From contig CANMKX010000001.1 of assembly GCA_947498595.1 (NCBI GenBank), positions 62,001-126,000 of the forward strand: DNA of 64,000 bases, in the 5' to 3' direction. Every line of letters begins with the position of its first letter. Positions within the stretch are counted from its first letter, which is position 1. Made by a program: the position numbers and the translations under genes. Positions 45,791 through 55,044 of this stretch are shown piece by piece. Origin of the DNA: an uncultured Aquimarina sp. GTDB lineage: Bacteria; Bacteroidota; Bacteroidia; Flavobacteriales; Flavobacteriaceae. The notes under the pieces are model-generated. The model was not told the origin of the DNA, did no database searches, and worked only from the letters and a program-made list of their open reading frames with translations.

Positions 45791-46648
45791 ATGAGAAAAA
45801 TTAAAATTGCGATTCAAAAATCAGGAAGACTCAATGAAGATTCTATTAAAATTCTAAAAGATTGTGGGATTTCTATAGATAATGGAAAAGATCAATTAAA
45901 AGCAGAAGCACGAAATTTCCCTATGGAAGTAATGTTCCTGAGAAATGGAGATATACCGCAATACCTAAGAGATGGTATAGTAGATATAGCTATTATTGGA
46001 GAAAATGTTTTAATTGAAAAAGGAGAAGATATAGATATCTATGAAAGATTAAATTTTTCTAAATGCAAAGTTTCTTTAGCTGTACCCAAAGAATTTAATT
46101 ACAACTCTATAAAAGATTTAGAAGGAAAAAGAATTGCAACTTCATATCCTAATACAGTTACTACATATCTTACCTCTAAAGGAATAAAAGCAGATTTACA
46201 CCAAATTTCAGGATCAGTAGAGATTGCTCCTAATATCGGATTAGCAGATGCAATTTGTGATATTGTTTCAAGCGGAAGTACACTATTTAAAAATAACCTA
46301 AAAGAAGTAGAAGTTATGCTTACTTCTGAAGCAGTATTAGCAGTATCACCTAAAATTAGTAACGAAACTTCAGAAATATTAAAGAAATTACAATTTAGAA
46401 TTCAATCAATATTAAAAGCACGTAAATCCAAATACATTCTTTTAAATGCACCAAATACTAAAATTGAGAAGATTGTAAGCTTGTTACCAGGAATGAGAAG
46501 TCCAACAGTATTACCATTAGCCGAGAAAGGGTGGAGCTCTATCCATACAGTAATAGAAAAAGATCAGTTCTGGGAGGTAATAGATGAATTAAAAGAAGCC
46601 GGTGCTGAAGGAATATTAGTATGTCCAATAGAAAAAATGGTATTATAA
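45791..46648 (+). CDS. hisG: ATP phosphoribosyltransferase (long form)
   Basis: First enzyme of histidine biosynthesis, joining ATP and PRPP. 285 residues, the HisG long form with a C-terminal regulatory domain (about 205-285), so it would be feedback-inhibited by His without HisZ. Typical blocks: IAIQKSGRLNEDSI, DIAIIGENVL, DAICDIVSSGSTL and PGMRSPTV. First structural gene after the attenuator. Confidence 0.97.
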   Translation: MRKIKIAIQKSGRLNEDSIKILKDCGISIDNGKDQLKAEARNFPMEVMFLRNGDIPQYLRDGIVDIAIIGENVLIEKGEDIDIYERLNFSKCKVSLAVPKEFNYNSIKDLEGKRIATSYPNTVTTYLTSKGIKADLHQISGSVEIAPNIGLADAICDIVSSGSTLFKNNLKEVEVMLTSEAVLAVSPKISNETSEILKKLQFRIQSILKARKSKYILLNAPNTKIEKIVSLLPGMRSPTVLPLAEKGWSSIHTVIEKDQFWEVIDELKEAGAEGILVCPIEKMVL

Positions 46649-46650
46649 AG

Positions 46651-47943
46651 ATGAATACAATTTACAACCCTAGAAAAAGCGATTGGAATTCAATTTTAAA
46701 AAGACCAACCAAAACTCTTATTGAGATTGAAAGTATTGTTAAGGAAGTTTTTGATGAAGTATCTATTAAAGGAGATATAGCGATCGAAAAATTCACAAAA
46801 CAATTTGATAAAGCTACATTAAAAACGATGTTGGTTTCTGAAACAGAAATTATAACAGCAATAAATGGAATTACTGAAGAATTAAAGCAAGCAATAGCTT
46901 TAGCAAAAAACAATATAGAGCAATTTCACGCAGCACAAAAAACAGAAAAAATAAAAATTGAAACAACAGAAGGAGTTTCGTGTTGGCAAGAAAAAAGAGC
47001 TATTCAAAAAGTAGGGCTGTATATTCCTGGAGGTACAGCACCTTTGTTTTCTACAATTTTGATGCTCGCTATCCCTGCAAAATTAGCAGGATGCGAAGAG
47101 GTAATTTTATGTACACCACCAGATAGTAACGGAGATATTAATCCAGCGATATTATATACAGCTCAATTATGTGGGATAACAAAAATTGTAAAAGTAGGTG
47201 GTATACAAGCTATTGCTGGGATGACTTTTGGTACAGAAAGCATTCCTCAAGTATATAAGATTTTTGGACCAGGAAATCAGTATGTAACGGTGGCAAAGCA
47301 ATTAGCAACTCAATATAATGTTGCCATAGATATGCCAGCAGGTCCAAGCGAATTATTAGTTGTTGCAGATGATACAGCAAACTCAGCTTTTGTAGCATCA
47401 GATTTATTAAGCCAAGCAGAACACGGAGCAGATAGTCAGGTGATTTTGGTGAGTACTTCAAAAGAAATGATCTCAGCCGTTAAAAAAGAAGTTTATAACC
47501 AATTAGATAAACTCCCTAGAAAAGAGATTGCAGAATTAGCAATAGAGAATTCTAAATTAATATATCTAGAAAATGATATAGAAGCTCTAGAATTAATTAA
47601 TGAATACGGACCAGAACACTTTATAATTTGTGTAGAGAACGAAGATTATTATATAAATAATATAATGAATGCAGGTTCTGTTTTTGTTGGTAATTACACA
47701 CCAGAAAGCGCTGGAGATTATGCTTCAGGTACCAATCATACATTACCAACCAATGGATTTGCAAAACAATATAGTGGAGTGAATTTGGATAGTTTTATGA
47801 AAGCCATGACTTTTCAGAAAATTAGCCCTACAGGTATTAAAAATATAGGTAGAGCAATAGAACTTATGGCAGAAGCCGAGGGACTACAAGCTCACAAAAA
47901 TGCAGTTAGTTTACGTTTACAATCATTAACAGAAACAATGTAG
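46651..47943 (+). CDS. hisD: Histidinol dehydrogenase
   Basis: NAD-dependent enzyme of 430 residues catalysing the last two steps, histidinol to histidine. Signatures: GLYIPGGTAPLFSTILM, FGPGNQYVTVAKQL, DMPAGPSELLV, SQAEHGADSQV and GNYTPESAGDYASGTNHTLPT. ATG 46651 lies 2 bp after the hisG stop; a longer frame that would overlap hisG by 28 bp is rejected. Confidence 0.97.
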   Translation: MNTIYNPRKSDWNSILKRPTKTLIEIESIVKEVFDEVSIKGDIAIEKFTKQFDKATLKTMLVSETEIITAINGITEELKQAIALAKNNIEQFHAAQKTEKIKIETTEGVSCWQEKRAIQKVGLYIPGGTAPLFSTILMLAIPAKLAGCEEVILCTPPDSNGDINPAILYTAQLCGITKIVKVGGIQAIAGMTFGTESIPQVYKIFGPGNQYVTVAKQLATQYNVAIDMPAGPSELLVVADDTANSAFVASDLLSQAEHGADSQVILVSTSKEMISAVKKEVYNQLDKLPRKEIAELAIENSKLIYLENDIEALELINEYGPEHFIICVENEDYYINNIMNAGSVFVGNYTPESAGDYASGTNHTLPTNGFAKQYSGVNLDSFMKAMTFQKISPTGIKNIGRAIELMAEAEGLQAHKNAVSLRLQSLTETM

Positions 47944-47945
47944 AT

Positions 47946-48995
47946 ATGGATGTTTTAGACTTTAATATTAACAATCTTGTAAGAGAGAATATTCGTAAGT
48001 TATCACCTTACTCCTCAGCTAGAGATGAATATACAGCTGATGGAAATGATATGGTGTTTCTAGATGCTAATGAGAACCCATTTGAAACTTCATTGAATAG
48101 ATATCCAGATCCGCAACAACGATCTTTAAAAAAAATAATAGCTAATAATAAAAATATAGAGGCTTCGCAGCTATTATTAGGAAACGGGAGTGATGAAGTG
48201 CTAGACTTATTATTTAGAGCATTTTGCGAACCAAATATTGACAATATAATCACATTGCCACCCACTTATGGAATGTATGATGTATTAGCTAATATAAATG
48301 CTGTCGAAAACAAAAAAGTAATATTGACAGATGGTTTTCAACCTAATGTAGAAAAAATAATAGAGGTTATTAATAAAAGAACAAAACTATTGTTTTTATG
48401 CTCTCCTAATAACCCAACAGGAAATTCATTTAAAATAGAAAGCATTATTCAATTACTAAATACCTTTAAGGGATTAGTGATAATAGATGAAGCTTACATA
48501 GATTTCTCTGAGCAAAAAAGCTGGATAGAACGATTAAATAAATATCCTAATTTAGTAATCACACAAACATTTTCTAAAGCATATGGATTGGCAGGAATTA
48601 GATTGGGAATTTGTTTTGCAAACGAAAAAATAATTAGCATTCTTAATAGGATCAAACCTCCATACAACATTAATGAATTAACACAAAGAGAAGCATATAA
48701 AAGACTCTCTGAACCTAAAAAAATCAAACAAGAAATCTCTGAAATACTAGAGGAGAGAATACAATTAATACAAAAGTTAGAAACAATATCTTTTGTAGAA
48801 AAAGTTTATCCTACAGATACAAACTTTGTATTGATAAAAGTAGATAATGCAAACAAACGTTATAATGAATTGCTAGATAACGGAATTGTAATTAGAAATC
48901 GAACAACACAGGCTCTTTGTGAAAACACATTGCGATTGACAGTCGGAACCAAAGAAGAAAATAAAAAATTGATAAATGTATTAACAAACTTATAA
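47946..48995 (+). CDS. hisC: Histidinol-phosphate aminotransferase
   Basis: PLP-dependent aminotransferase of 349 residues. Fold-type I motifs: [33 protein letters not shown] and the PLP Lys in [14 protein letters not shown]. It begins 2 bp after hisD, and its stop overlaps the hisB start by one base (TAATG). Confidence 0.97.
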   Translation: MDVLDFNINNLVRENIRKLSPYSSARDEYTADGNDMVFLDANENPFETSLNRYPDPQQRSLKKIIANNKNIEASQLLLGNGSDEVLDLLFRAFCEPNIDNIITLPPTYGMYDVLANINAVENKKVILTDGFQPNVEKIIEVINKRTKLLFLCSPNNPTGNSFKIESIIQLLNTFKGLVIIDEAYIDFSEQKSWIERLNKYPNLVITQTFSKAYGLAGIRLGICFANEKIISILNRIKPPYNINELTQREAYKRLSEPKKIKQEISEILEERIQLIQKLETISFVEKVYPTDTNFVLIKVDNANKRYNELLDNGIVIRNRTTQALCENTLRLTVGTKEENKKLINVLTNL

Positions 48996-50134
48996 TGAAA
49001 AAGAAAAAAGTATTATTTATAGACCGTGATGGAACGATTATAAAAGAAACGGTAGATGAGCAAATTGATGCATTTGATAAAATGATCTTTTATCCTAAAG
49101 TGTTTACATATTTAAGCAAAATAGCAAAAGAATTAGATTATGAGTTGGTTATGATAACAAATCAAGATGGATTAGGAACAGATGTATTTCCTGAAAACAC
49201 ATTCTGGCCAGTTCATAATTTTATTATGACTTCGTTTGAAAATGAGGGAGTTGTGTTTGACGAGGTACTTATAGATAGAACTTTTCCTCATGAAAATGCA
49301 AATACACGAAAACCCGGAACAGGAATGCTAACAGCATACTTTTCTGATGAATATGATTTAACAAAATCATTTGTAATAGGAGATCGTTTAACCGATATAG
49401 AATTAGCTAAAAACTTAGGGGCAAAAGGAATTTTTATTAATGATAATACGAATTTAGGTACTGATGAAATAACCACTGAAAAAGGTGATTTAGATGCTTT
49501 CATAGGTTTAGAAAGTAATGATTGGGAGTTAATTTATGAGTACCTAAAATTAGAAGATAGAATAAGTGAAATAGTTCGTACTACAAATGAAACAGATATT
49601 TACATTCGACTCAATCTAGACGGAAAAGGACAAGGGAAAATTAAAACAGGAATAGCTTTTTTTGATCATATGTTGGATCAAATCGCTCGACATGGTCAAA
49701 TGGATCTTGATGTTATTGTAAAGGGAGATTTAGAAGTTGATGAACACCATACTATAGAAGATACAGCAATCGCTTTAGGAGAAGTGTTTGCAAAAGCACT
49801 ACAAAATAAATTAGGAATAGAACGATATGGATTCTGTTTACCAATGGATGATTGTTTAGCACAGGTAGCTATCGATTTTGGAGGTCGTAATTGGTTGGTT
49901 TGGGAAGCAGATTTTAAAAGAGAAATGATCGGTAAAATGCCTACAGAAATGTTTTACCACTTTTTTAAATCATTTACAGATGGAGCCAAAGCAAACTTGA
50001 ATATCAAAGCAGAGGGAGTTAATGAACATCATAAAATTGAAGCAATTTTTAAAGCTTTTGCCAAAGCAATTAAAGTAGCGATTAAACGTGATGTAAATAA
50101 AATGATTTTACCATCTACTAAAGGAATGTTGTAA
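48995..50134 (+). CDS. hisB: Bifunctional histidinol-phosphatase / imidazoleglycerol-phosphate dehydratase
   Basis: Fused enzyme of 379 residues. The N-terminal HAD phosphatase (FIDRDGTII, Asp10 and Asp12; [18 protein letters not shown]; about 1-165) acts on histidinol phosphate. The C-terminal IGP dehydratase (about 185-379) has the metal-binding [28 protein letters not shown] and [16 protein letters not shown] motifs. Same fusion as in enterobacteria. One-base overlaps join it to hisC and hisH. Confidence 0.97.
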   Translation: MKKKKVLFIDRDGTIIKETVDEQIDAFDKMIFYPKVFTYLSKIAKELDYELVMITNQDGLGTDVFPENTFWPVHNFIMTSFENEGVVFDEVLIDRTFPHENANTRKPGTGMLTAYFSDEYDLTKSFVIGDRLTDIELAKNLGAKGIFINDNTNLGTDEITTEKGDLDAFIGLESNDWELIYEYLKLEDRISEIVRTTNETDIYIRLNLDGKGQGKIKTGIAFFDHMLDQIARHGQMDLDVIVKGDLEVDEHHTIEDTAIALGEVFAKALQNKLGIERYGFCLPMDDCLAQVAIDFGGRNWLVWEADFKREMIGKMPTEMFYHFFKSFTDGAKANLNIKAEGVNEHHKIEAIFKAFAKAIKVAIKRDVNKMILPSTKGML

Positions 50135-50715
50135 TGAAAATTGTGATAATAGATTACGGTGCAGGTAATATACAAAGCATACAATTTGCTATTGAAAGGA
50201 TAGGATATAATTCAATTTTAAGTAATGATCCTGACATTATAAAAAATGCAGATAAGGTTATTTTCCCTGGAGTTGGAGAAGCGAGTAGTGCAATGGCTAA
50301 ATTAATTGAAAGTGGGTTACATATCTTATTACCAACATTAAAACAACCCGTATTAGGTATCTGTTTAGGAATGCAATTAATGTGTAATAAAACAGAAGAA
50401 GGAGATACCGAAGGCTTGCATATTTTTGATGTAGATATAAAAAAGTTTACTACAAATGTAAAAGTACCGCAGATAGGATGGAATACAATTAAAAATTTAG
50501 AATCGCCATTATTTAGTAACGTAAAAGAAGAATCCTATGTGTATTTAGTACATAGTTATTATGCTTCATTGTGCAAAGATACTGTTGCTAAAACAAATTA
50601 TGGGATCGAATATACCACAGCCTTGTCTAAAAATAATTTTTATGGGACGCAGTTCCATCCCGAAAAAAGTAGTGATATAGGAGAACAAATCCTTCGTAAT
50701 TTTTTAGAATTATAA
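50134..50715 (+). CDS. hisH: Imidazole glycerol phosphate synthase, glutaminase subunit
   Basis: Class I glutamine amidotransferase of 193 residues that supplies ammonia to HisF. The catalytic Cys lies in LGICLGMQLM, and the His-Glu pair in FHPEKSSD. PGVGEASSAM forms the oxyanion region. It starts within the hisB stop (TAATG) and precedes hisA by 27 bp. Confidence 0.97.
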   Translation: MKIVIIDYGAGNIQSIQFAIERIGYNSILSNDPDIIKNADKVIFPGVGEASSAMAKLIESGLHILLPTLKQPVLGICLGMQLMCNKTEEGDTEGLHIFDVDIKKFTTNVKVPQIGWNTIKNLESPLFSNVKEESYVYLVHSYYASLCKDTVAKTNYGIEYTTALSKNNFYGTQFHPEKSSDIGEQILRNFLEL

Positions 50716-50742
50716 AAAGAACAACGCAAAAAATAAAATAAA

Positions 50743-51468
50743 ATGAGAATTATACCCGCAATTGATATCATAGATGGTAAATGCGTACGTCTTTCAAAAG
50801 GAGATTATAATACCCAAAAAATATATAATGAACATCCATTAGAAATAGCAAAAGAGTTTGAAAATCATGGAATTGAATATTTACATTTAGTAGATTTAGA
50901 TGGTGCAAAATCAAATCATATTGTAAATTATAAAGCTTTAGAAGAAATAGCATCAAAAACAAGCCTTAGAATCGATTTTGGAGGAGGATTAAAAACTAAT
51001 GAAGATATACATATAGCATTCGAGAGTGGAGCAAATCAAGTTACTGGAGGTAGTATTGCAGTCAAAAATCCTGAAGTATTTGAATCTTGGATAATGAAAT
51101 ACGGAGCAGGTAAAATTATCTTAGGAGCTGATGCAAATAACGAAAAAATTGCAACTAACGGATGGTTAGAAGCATCAGAACTGACGGTGGTTCCATTTAT
51201 AGAAAAATATAAAAGTAAAGGAATTGAATATGTCATTTGTACAGATATAAATAAAGACGGAATGTTAGAAGGACCATCTTTTGAATTATATACAAAGATT
51301 TTAAAAGCTACTCCAGATATCAAATTAATTGCATCTGGAGGAATATCTGAGTTTGATGAGCTGCCTAAATTAGCAGAATTAGGTTGTGAAGGAACGATTA
51401 TAGGAAAGGCTATTTATGAAAATAGAATTTCATTAAAAATGCTAGAGCAATTTATAGTCAATAATTAA
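50743..51468 (+). CDS. hisA: Phosphoribosylformimino-AICAR ribotide isomerase
   Basis: TIM-barrel isomerase of 241 residues (Amadori rearrangement, fourth step). Opens [22 protein letters not shown], with the phosphate-binding loops [25 protein letters not shown] and [12 protein letters not shown]. Paralogue of hisF, which follows 12 bp later. Confidence 0.97.
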   Translation: MRIIPAIDIIDGKCVRLSKGDYNTQKIYNEHPLEIAKEFENHGIEYLHLVDLDGAKSNHIVNYKALEEIASKTSLRIDFGGGLKTNEDIHIAFESGANQVTGGSIAVKNPEVFESWIMKYGAGKIILGADANNEKIATNGWLEASELTVVPFIEKYKSKGIEYVICTDINKDGMLEGPSFELYTKILKATPDIKLIASGGISEFDELPKLAELGCEGTIIGKAIYENRISLKMLEQFIVNN

Positions 51469-51480
51469 AGCGCATATATT

Positions 51481-52239
51481 ATGATAACAAAAAGAATCAT
51501 TCCTTGTTTGGATATCAAAAATGGAAGAACAGTTAAAGGAATTAATTTTGTGAATTTAAGAGATGCCGGAGATCCTGTAGAGTTGGCTTCAATTTATGCA
51601 AAAACAGGTGCTGATGAATTAGTTTTTTTAGATATATCAGCGACTGAAGAAAGAAGAAAGACATTGGCTGATTTAGTCTTGAAAATAGCAGAGAACATTA
51701 ATATTCCGTTTACAGTAGGTGGTGGTATTTCGTCTATAGAAGATGTAGCAGTTTTATTGAAAAATGGAGCAGATAAAATATCAGTAAACTCATCTGCTAT
51801 AAAAAATCCAACATTAATTAATGAGCTATCTGGAAAATTTGGAAATCAATGTATAACTGTAGCGATTGATGCAAAAGAGATAGATGGAGAATGGATCGTA
51901 CACTTAGTAGGAGGAAAAGTACCAACTGATTTAAAACTCTTTGAATGGGCCAAAGAAGTAGAAAAAAGAGGTGCAGGAGAAATTCTGTTTACTTCGATGA
52001 ATAATGATGGTACCAAAAAAGGATTTGCAAATGAAGCACTTGCTAGATTGTCAACAGAGGTTAATATACCCATCATCGCTTCAGGTGGTGCAGGGAATAT
52101 TCAAGATTTTGCAGACACTTTTATAAAAGGAAAGGCTGATGCAGCTTTAGCAGCAAGTGTTTTTCATTTTGAAGAAATTAAAATACCAGAATTAAAAACA
52201 ACTTTGCAAAAACAAGGAATATCAATGAGAATTGATTAA
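51481..52239 (+). CDS. hisF: Imidazole glycerol phosphate synthase, cyclase subunit
   Basis: TIM-barrel cyclase of 252 residues that forms IGP and AICAR with ammonia from HisH. Typical: [23 protein letters not shown], catalytic Asp in [25 protein letters not shown], and [13 protein letters not shown]. Ends 10 bp before hisIE. Confidence 0.97.
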   Translation: MITKRIIPCLDIKNGRTVKGINFVNLRDAGDPVELASIYAKTGADELVFLDISATEERRKTLADLVLKIAENINIPFTVGGGISSIEDVAVLLKNGADKISVNSSAIKNPTLINELSGKFGNQCITVAIDAKEIDGEWIVHLVGGKVPTDLKLFEWAKEVEKRGAGEILFTSMNNDGTKKGFANEALARLSTEVNIPIIASGGAGNIQDFADTFIKGKADAALAASVFHFEEIKIPELKTTLQKQGISMRID

Positions 52240-52249
52240 AAATATTATT

Positions 52250-52858
52250 ATGGAAATAGATTTTACCAAAGATACAAATGGCTTAGTACCAGCCATAATT
52301 CAAGATGCACAAACAAATAAAGTATTAATGCTAGGCTATATGAATGCTGAAGCATATGCAAAAACAATAGCAACTAAAAAAGTCACTTTTTATAGCAGAT
52401 CAAAAAAAAGATTATGGACTAAGGGAGAAGAAAGTGGTAATTTTTTAGAATTAGTAACTATAGATAATGATTGTGATAATGATGCTTTACTAATTAAAGT
52501 TAAGCCTCAGGGACCAACATGTCACAAAGGAACAGATACTTGTTGGGGAGATACTAATACAGATATATTTAGTTTTTTAAAAACATTAGAAGGAACGATA
52601 CAAAATAGAAAAGAACTAGCCCTTACAAAAGATGATATAGATAAAAGCTACGTAGCATCATTATTTAGAAAAGGAATTAATAAAATAGCTCAAAAAGTTG
52701 GAGAAGAAGCTGTTGAAGTTGTAATAGAAGCTAAAGATAATGATGATATTTTATTTCTAAGTGAAAGCGCAGACTTACTATTTCATTATTTAATCTTATT
52801 ACAAGCAAAAGGATTTACATTGAAAGATGTAATAGCTGTTTTAAGAGAAAGACATTAA
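52250..52858 (+). CDS. hisIE: Bifunctional phosphoribosyl-AMP cyclohydrolase / phosphoribosyl-ATP pyrophosphatase
   Basis: Fused enzyme of 202 residues. The N-terminal cyclohydrolase (about 1-105) has the zinc/metal motifs DCDNDALLIKV and CHKGTDTCWGD; the C-terminal pyrophosphohydrolase is about 110-202 (KVGEEAVEVVIEAKD). ATG 52250 gives the canonical MEIDFTKD start; an upstream in-frame start would overlap hisF by 8 bp. Last gene of the operon, whose order hisGDCBHAF(IE) equals that of E. coli. Confidence 0.97.
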   Translation: MEIDFTKDTNGLVPAIIQDAQTNKVLMLGYMNAEAYAKTIATKKVTFYSRSKKRLWTKGEESGNFLELVTIDNDCDNDALLIKVKPQGPTCHKGTDTCWGDTNTDIFSFLKTLEGTIQNRKELALTKDDIDKSYVASLFRKGINKIAQKVGEEAVEVVIEAKDNDDILFLSESADLLFHYLILLQAKGFTLKDVIAVLRERH

Positions 52859-52869
52859 CTTATAAAAAG

Positions 52870-52902
52870 AAAGCCTTGATGATTAATTTCAAGGCTTTTA
52901 AT
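52870..52902. terminator. Terminator of the his operon, shared with the peptide genes
   Basis: Perfect 10 bp arms (AAAGCCTTGA and complement, 9 nt loop) with T-rich sequence on both sides, 12 bp after hisIE and 8 bp beyond the end of the convergent peptide gene. Likely bidirectional. Confidence 0.88.
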
Positions 52903-52910
52903 ATATTAAG

Positions 52911-53114
52911 TTAAGCACAATGATTAGGTAATATATGTGCAAAACAACAAGGATGATAATTAGTCACTCCTTCACAAGGAGGAAGATCAATCATCATACA
53001 ATATCTCTGATTTTCTTCTATATTGCAACTAAACTGATAACCACCATGAATTAATTGCTGCTGTTTTTTATTAATAAGTTGTATCTCATTAATATTTAAT
53101 ATAGTTTTTAGCAT
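52911..53114 (-). CDS. Small Cys-rich peptide with double-glycine leader (1 of 3)
   Basis: Precursor-like peptide of 67 residues. The leader MLKTILNINEIQLINKKQQQ resembles the flavobacterial MLKNIL leader type and ends with Gly24-Gly25. The predicted core (26-67) has six Cys at 30, 39, 47, 56, 57 and 66, i.e. C-x8-C-x7-C-x8-CC-x8-C, with HPCC shared with its paralogues. Third of three tandem genes, 10 bp after the previous. Export and cleavage by a C39-type ABC transporter is inferred; none is encoded nearby. Confidence 0.8.
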   Translation of the reverse strand: MLKTILNINEIQLINKKQQQLIHGGYQFSCNIEENQRYCMMIDLPPCEGVTNYHPCCFAHILPNHCA

Positions 53115-53124
53115 AACCTATGTT

Positions 53125-53337
53125 TTATAAGCATTGATCTAATCCCCATTCAACATGACAACAAAAATGTTGTACAACATCAGACACTGGATGTTGAGGA
53201 CAAGTTGGGTATGATAAAGTACTACAATAAGCCACGTTATCATTATGATTACAAGTTAAACCACCACCATTTATTGATAATTGCTGAGGTTTAGTGATTT
53301 TATGAACTCCATTGAGTTTAAGAATGTTTTTTAACAT
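53125..53337 (-). CDS. Small Cys-rich peptide with double-glycine leader (2 of 3)
   Basis: Peptide of 70 residues with leader MLKNILKLNGVHKITKPQQ and a Gly24-Gly25-Gly26 site. Six Cys at 29, 38, 46, 59, 60 and 69 give C-x8-C-x7-C-x12-CC-x8-C, the same pattern as the neighbour except for one longer loop. Other shared features are the Tyr just before the second Cys and the aromatic-Pro context before the third. Could be a bacteriocin, signalling peptide or RiPP precursor; the sequence does not decide. Confidence 0.8.
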   Translation of the reverse strand: MLKNILKLNGVHKITKPQQLSINGGGLTCNHNDNVAYCSTLSYPTCPQHPVSDVVQHFCCHVEWGLDQCL

Positions 53338-53354
53338 GATTTCTTATTTAATGA

Positions 53355-53549
53355 TTAACAAACATCTTCTCCTACAAGAAGTAAACAACAAGGATGAAAC
53401 ATTACAGTATGATCATAAGGCGGAGGAGGGCAAGTACTAAAATTGAATGAATTACAATAATCATTACAGCCAGCTCCAGCTATAACACTTTTTTGTTCGT
53501 CTTTAGATAATTGATGCGTACCCGTAACGGTAAGAATGTTTTTTAACAT
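53355..53549 (-). CDS. Small Cys-rich peptide with GG-like leader (3 of 3, first transcribed)
   Basis: Peptide of 64 residues with leader MLKNILTVTGTHQLSKDEQ. The processing site is Gly25-Ala26-Gly27, a variant of Gly-Gly. Six Cys at 28, 32, 40, 54, 55 and 64 give C-x3-C-x7-C-x13-CC-x8-C: the x7 and CC-x8-C spacings match the two paralogues. It carries a PPPP turn after the third Cys. It lies 81 bp after the AraC-type regulator gene on the same strand. Confidence 0.8.
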   Translation of the reverse strand: MLKNILTVTGTHQLSKDEQKSVIAGAGCNDYCNSFNFSTCPPPPYDHTVMFHPCCLLLVGEDVC

Positions 53550-53630
53550 GATTAAGTTGTTTTAAATTTATTAGTTTACCTAAAACTACTAATAATCAAT
53601 GAAATGTAATTATGGGCAATCCGTATATTT

Positions 53631-54512
53631 TTACTGGTATTTCCTTATAAATTGAGAAGGAGTTTCATGACATTTACTTTTAAATAATCGAGAGAAGTAT
53701 GCATAGTCGTCATAGCCTAATGAAGATGCTACTATTGTTAGTGAATCTTTAGTATGAATAAGTAATCGTTTCGCTTCTAAAATAACACGTTCGATAATAA
53801 GATCCGATGTAGTTTTATTAAGCACAGATTTTGTGATTCTATTTAAATGATTAGTCGTCATATGCATCCATTCGGCATATTGTTGAGGTGATTTTTCAAT
53901 TAAAAAATTAGCATCAATTAAATGTTCTAATTCTTGTATTTTTATAGCATAATGATTTGAAATCAGTCGATTGTAATTTTTGTGCTCCAAATAGTTTCTT
54001 GAGATTTCTATGTAAATTAAATCAATTAAACTACTTATTTTATTTTGTTTTAATAATTTATGAGAATCATATTCATGTAGTATAGCTATGAAATAAGGAA
54101 TAATTTCTGAAATACTTTTTGAAGATAAATTTGTAAAAGGAGCGTTTTGAGATGAATAGTAAAAAGGGAAGTTTGAAATGCTACGTTGAGTATAATTTAA
54201 ATCATAAAAGGATTGTGTATGAAAAAAAATATAGCCGTCAATATCTTTTGATAAAGACCAATTGTGCATTTGCCCAGGTTTGAGCATGAAAACTGTACCT
54301 GGATTTATATGATATTTATTAAAATCAATTTCATGAATACCACTTCCTTTTGTAAAAACAACAACTAAATAAAAATCATGTTTGTGTGGTTTAGTAATAG
54401 TGGTTTGGTTCTTCTCAAAATGTTTTTTAAATGTATTCGCATAAAAATGTGAATTATCATCCAACGTATTAAACTGATTGATGTGTAATATAGGAAGCGT
54501 TGTACCGTTCAT
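53631..54512 (-). CDS. AraC-family transcriptional regulator
   Basis: Regulator of 293 residues. A cupin-like N-terminal ligand-binding region (HKHDFYLVVVFTKGSGIHEID...PGQMHNW, about 40-110) and a C-terminal double helix-turn-helix (ERVILEAKRLLIHTKDSLTIVASSLGYDDYAYFSRLFKSK, about 225-290) are clear. It lies directly upstream of the three Cys-rich peptide genes on the same strand and may control them or be read through into them; ligand unknown. Confidence 0.92.
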   Translation of the reverse strand: MNGTTLPILHINQFNTLDDNSHFYANTFKKHFEKNQTTITKPHKHDFYLVVVFTKGSGIHEIDFNKYHINPGTVFMLKPGQMHNWSLSKDIDGYIFFHTQSFYDLNYTQRSISNFPFYYSSQNAPFTNLSSKSISEIIPYFIAILHEYDSHKLLKQNKISSLIDLIYIEISRNYLEHKNYNRLISNHYAIKIQELEHLIDANFLIEKSPQQYAEWMHMTTNHLNRITKSVLNKTTSDLIIERVILEAKRLLIHTKDSLTIVASSLGYDDYAYFSRLFKSKCHETPSQFIRKYQ

Positions 54513-54607
54513 GAATTTTAAATTGATAAGATGATAAAGATAACTAAATGCACGAATAGTACAAATGAATGCTTGTATTGATCAATAATCAACAGACCTT
54601 GATATAT

Positions 54608-54615
54608 TATTTTTG
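54608..54615 (+). promoter_or_regulatory. Candidate -7 box of the DUF983 gene
   Basis: TATTTTTG exactly matches TAnnTTTG, 17 bp upstream of ATG 54632. No TTG at the normal -33 distance was found, so confidence is limited. Confidence 0.35.
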
Positions 54616-54631
54616 TACAAAAAATAAGCAT

Positions 54632-55003
54632 ATGTTATCACGTGTAATAAATTTATTGAAAGGAAAATGCCCTAACTGCGAGAAAGCAAAAGTATTTACT
54701 AGTGGAGGAAATATTTTATTATTAAAGACACCAAAAATGCACAGTGAATGCACAGTATGTGGACATTCTTTTGAAAAAGAACCAGGATATTTCATAGGAG
54801 CTATGTATGTAAGTTATGGATTAACTGTAGCAGAATCAATAGCTATTTTTTTAATCATTCAATTTTTTATAACTAGTATTCCATATTTAGTAGGAACACT
54901 AATTTTAGCAACGATTTTATTAAGTTCACTTAATTATAAATATTCGAGATTAATATGGATGTATCTTTTTACAAAAAAAGATCAAGAACAAAGAATATTT
55001 TGA
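54632..55003 (+). CDS. DUF983 membrane protein
   Basis: Small membrane protein of 123 residues of the DUF983 type. Two Cys pairs, CPNC and CTVC (KGKCPNCEKAKVF and SECTVCGHSFEKEPGYFIGAMYVSYG), form a probable zinc ribbon, followed by two transmembrane segments. ATG 54632 gives the family start MLSRVINLLKGKCPNC; the longer frame is spurious. Function is unknown. Convergent with the hydroxylase gene, sharing its terminator. Confidence 0.88.
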   Translation: MLSRVINLLKGKCPNCEKAKVFTSGGNILLLKTPKMHSECTVCGHSFEKEPGYFIGAMYVSYGLTVAESIAIFLIIQFFITSIPYLVGTLILATILLSSLNYKYSRLIWMYLFTKKDQEQRIF

Positions 55004-55011
55004 TAATAAAC

Positions 55012-55044
55012 AAAAAAGGAGTCTTATAATAAGACTCCTTTTTT
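55012..55044. terminator. Bidirectional terminator overlapping a stop codon
   Basis: Perfect 15 bp arms (AAAAAAGGAGTCTTA and complement, loop TAA) with T tracts on both sides. The minus-strand hydroxylase stop codon (55024-55026) lies inside the stem. Confidence 0.92.
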
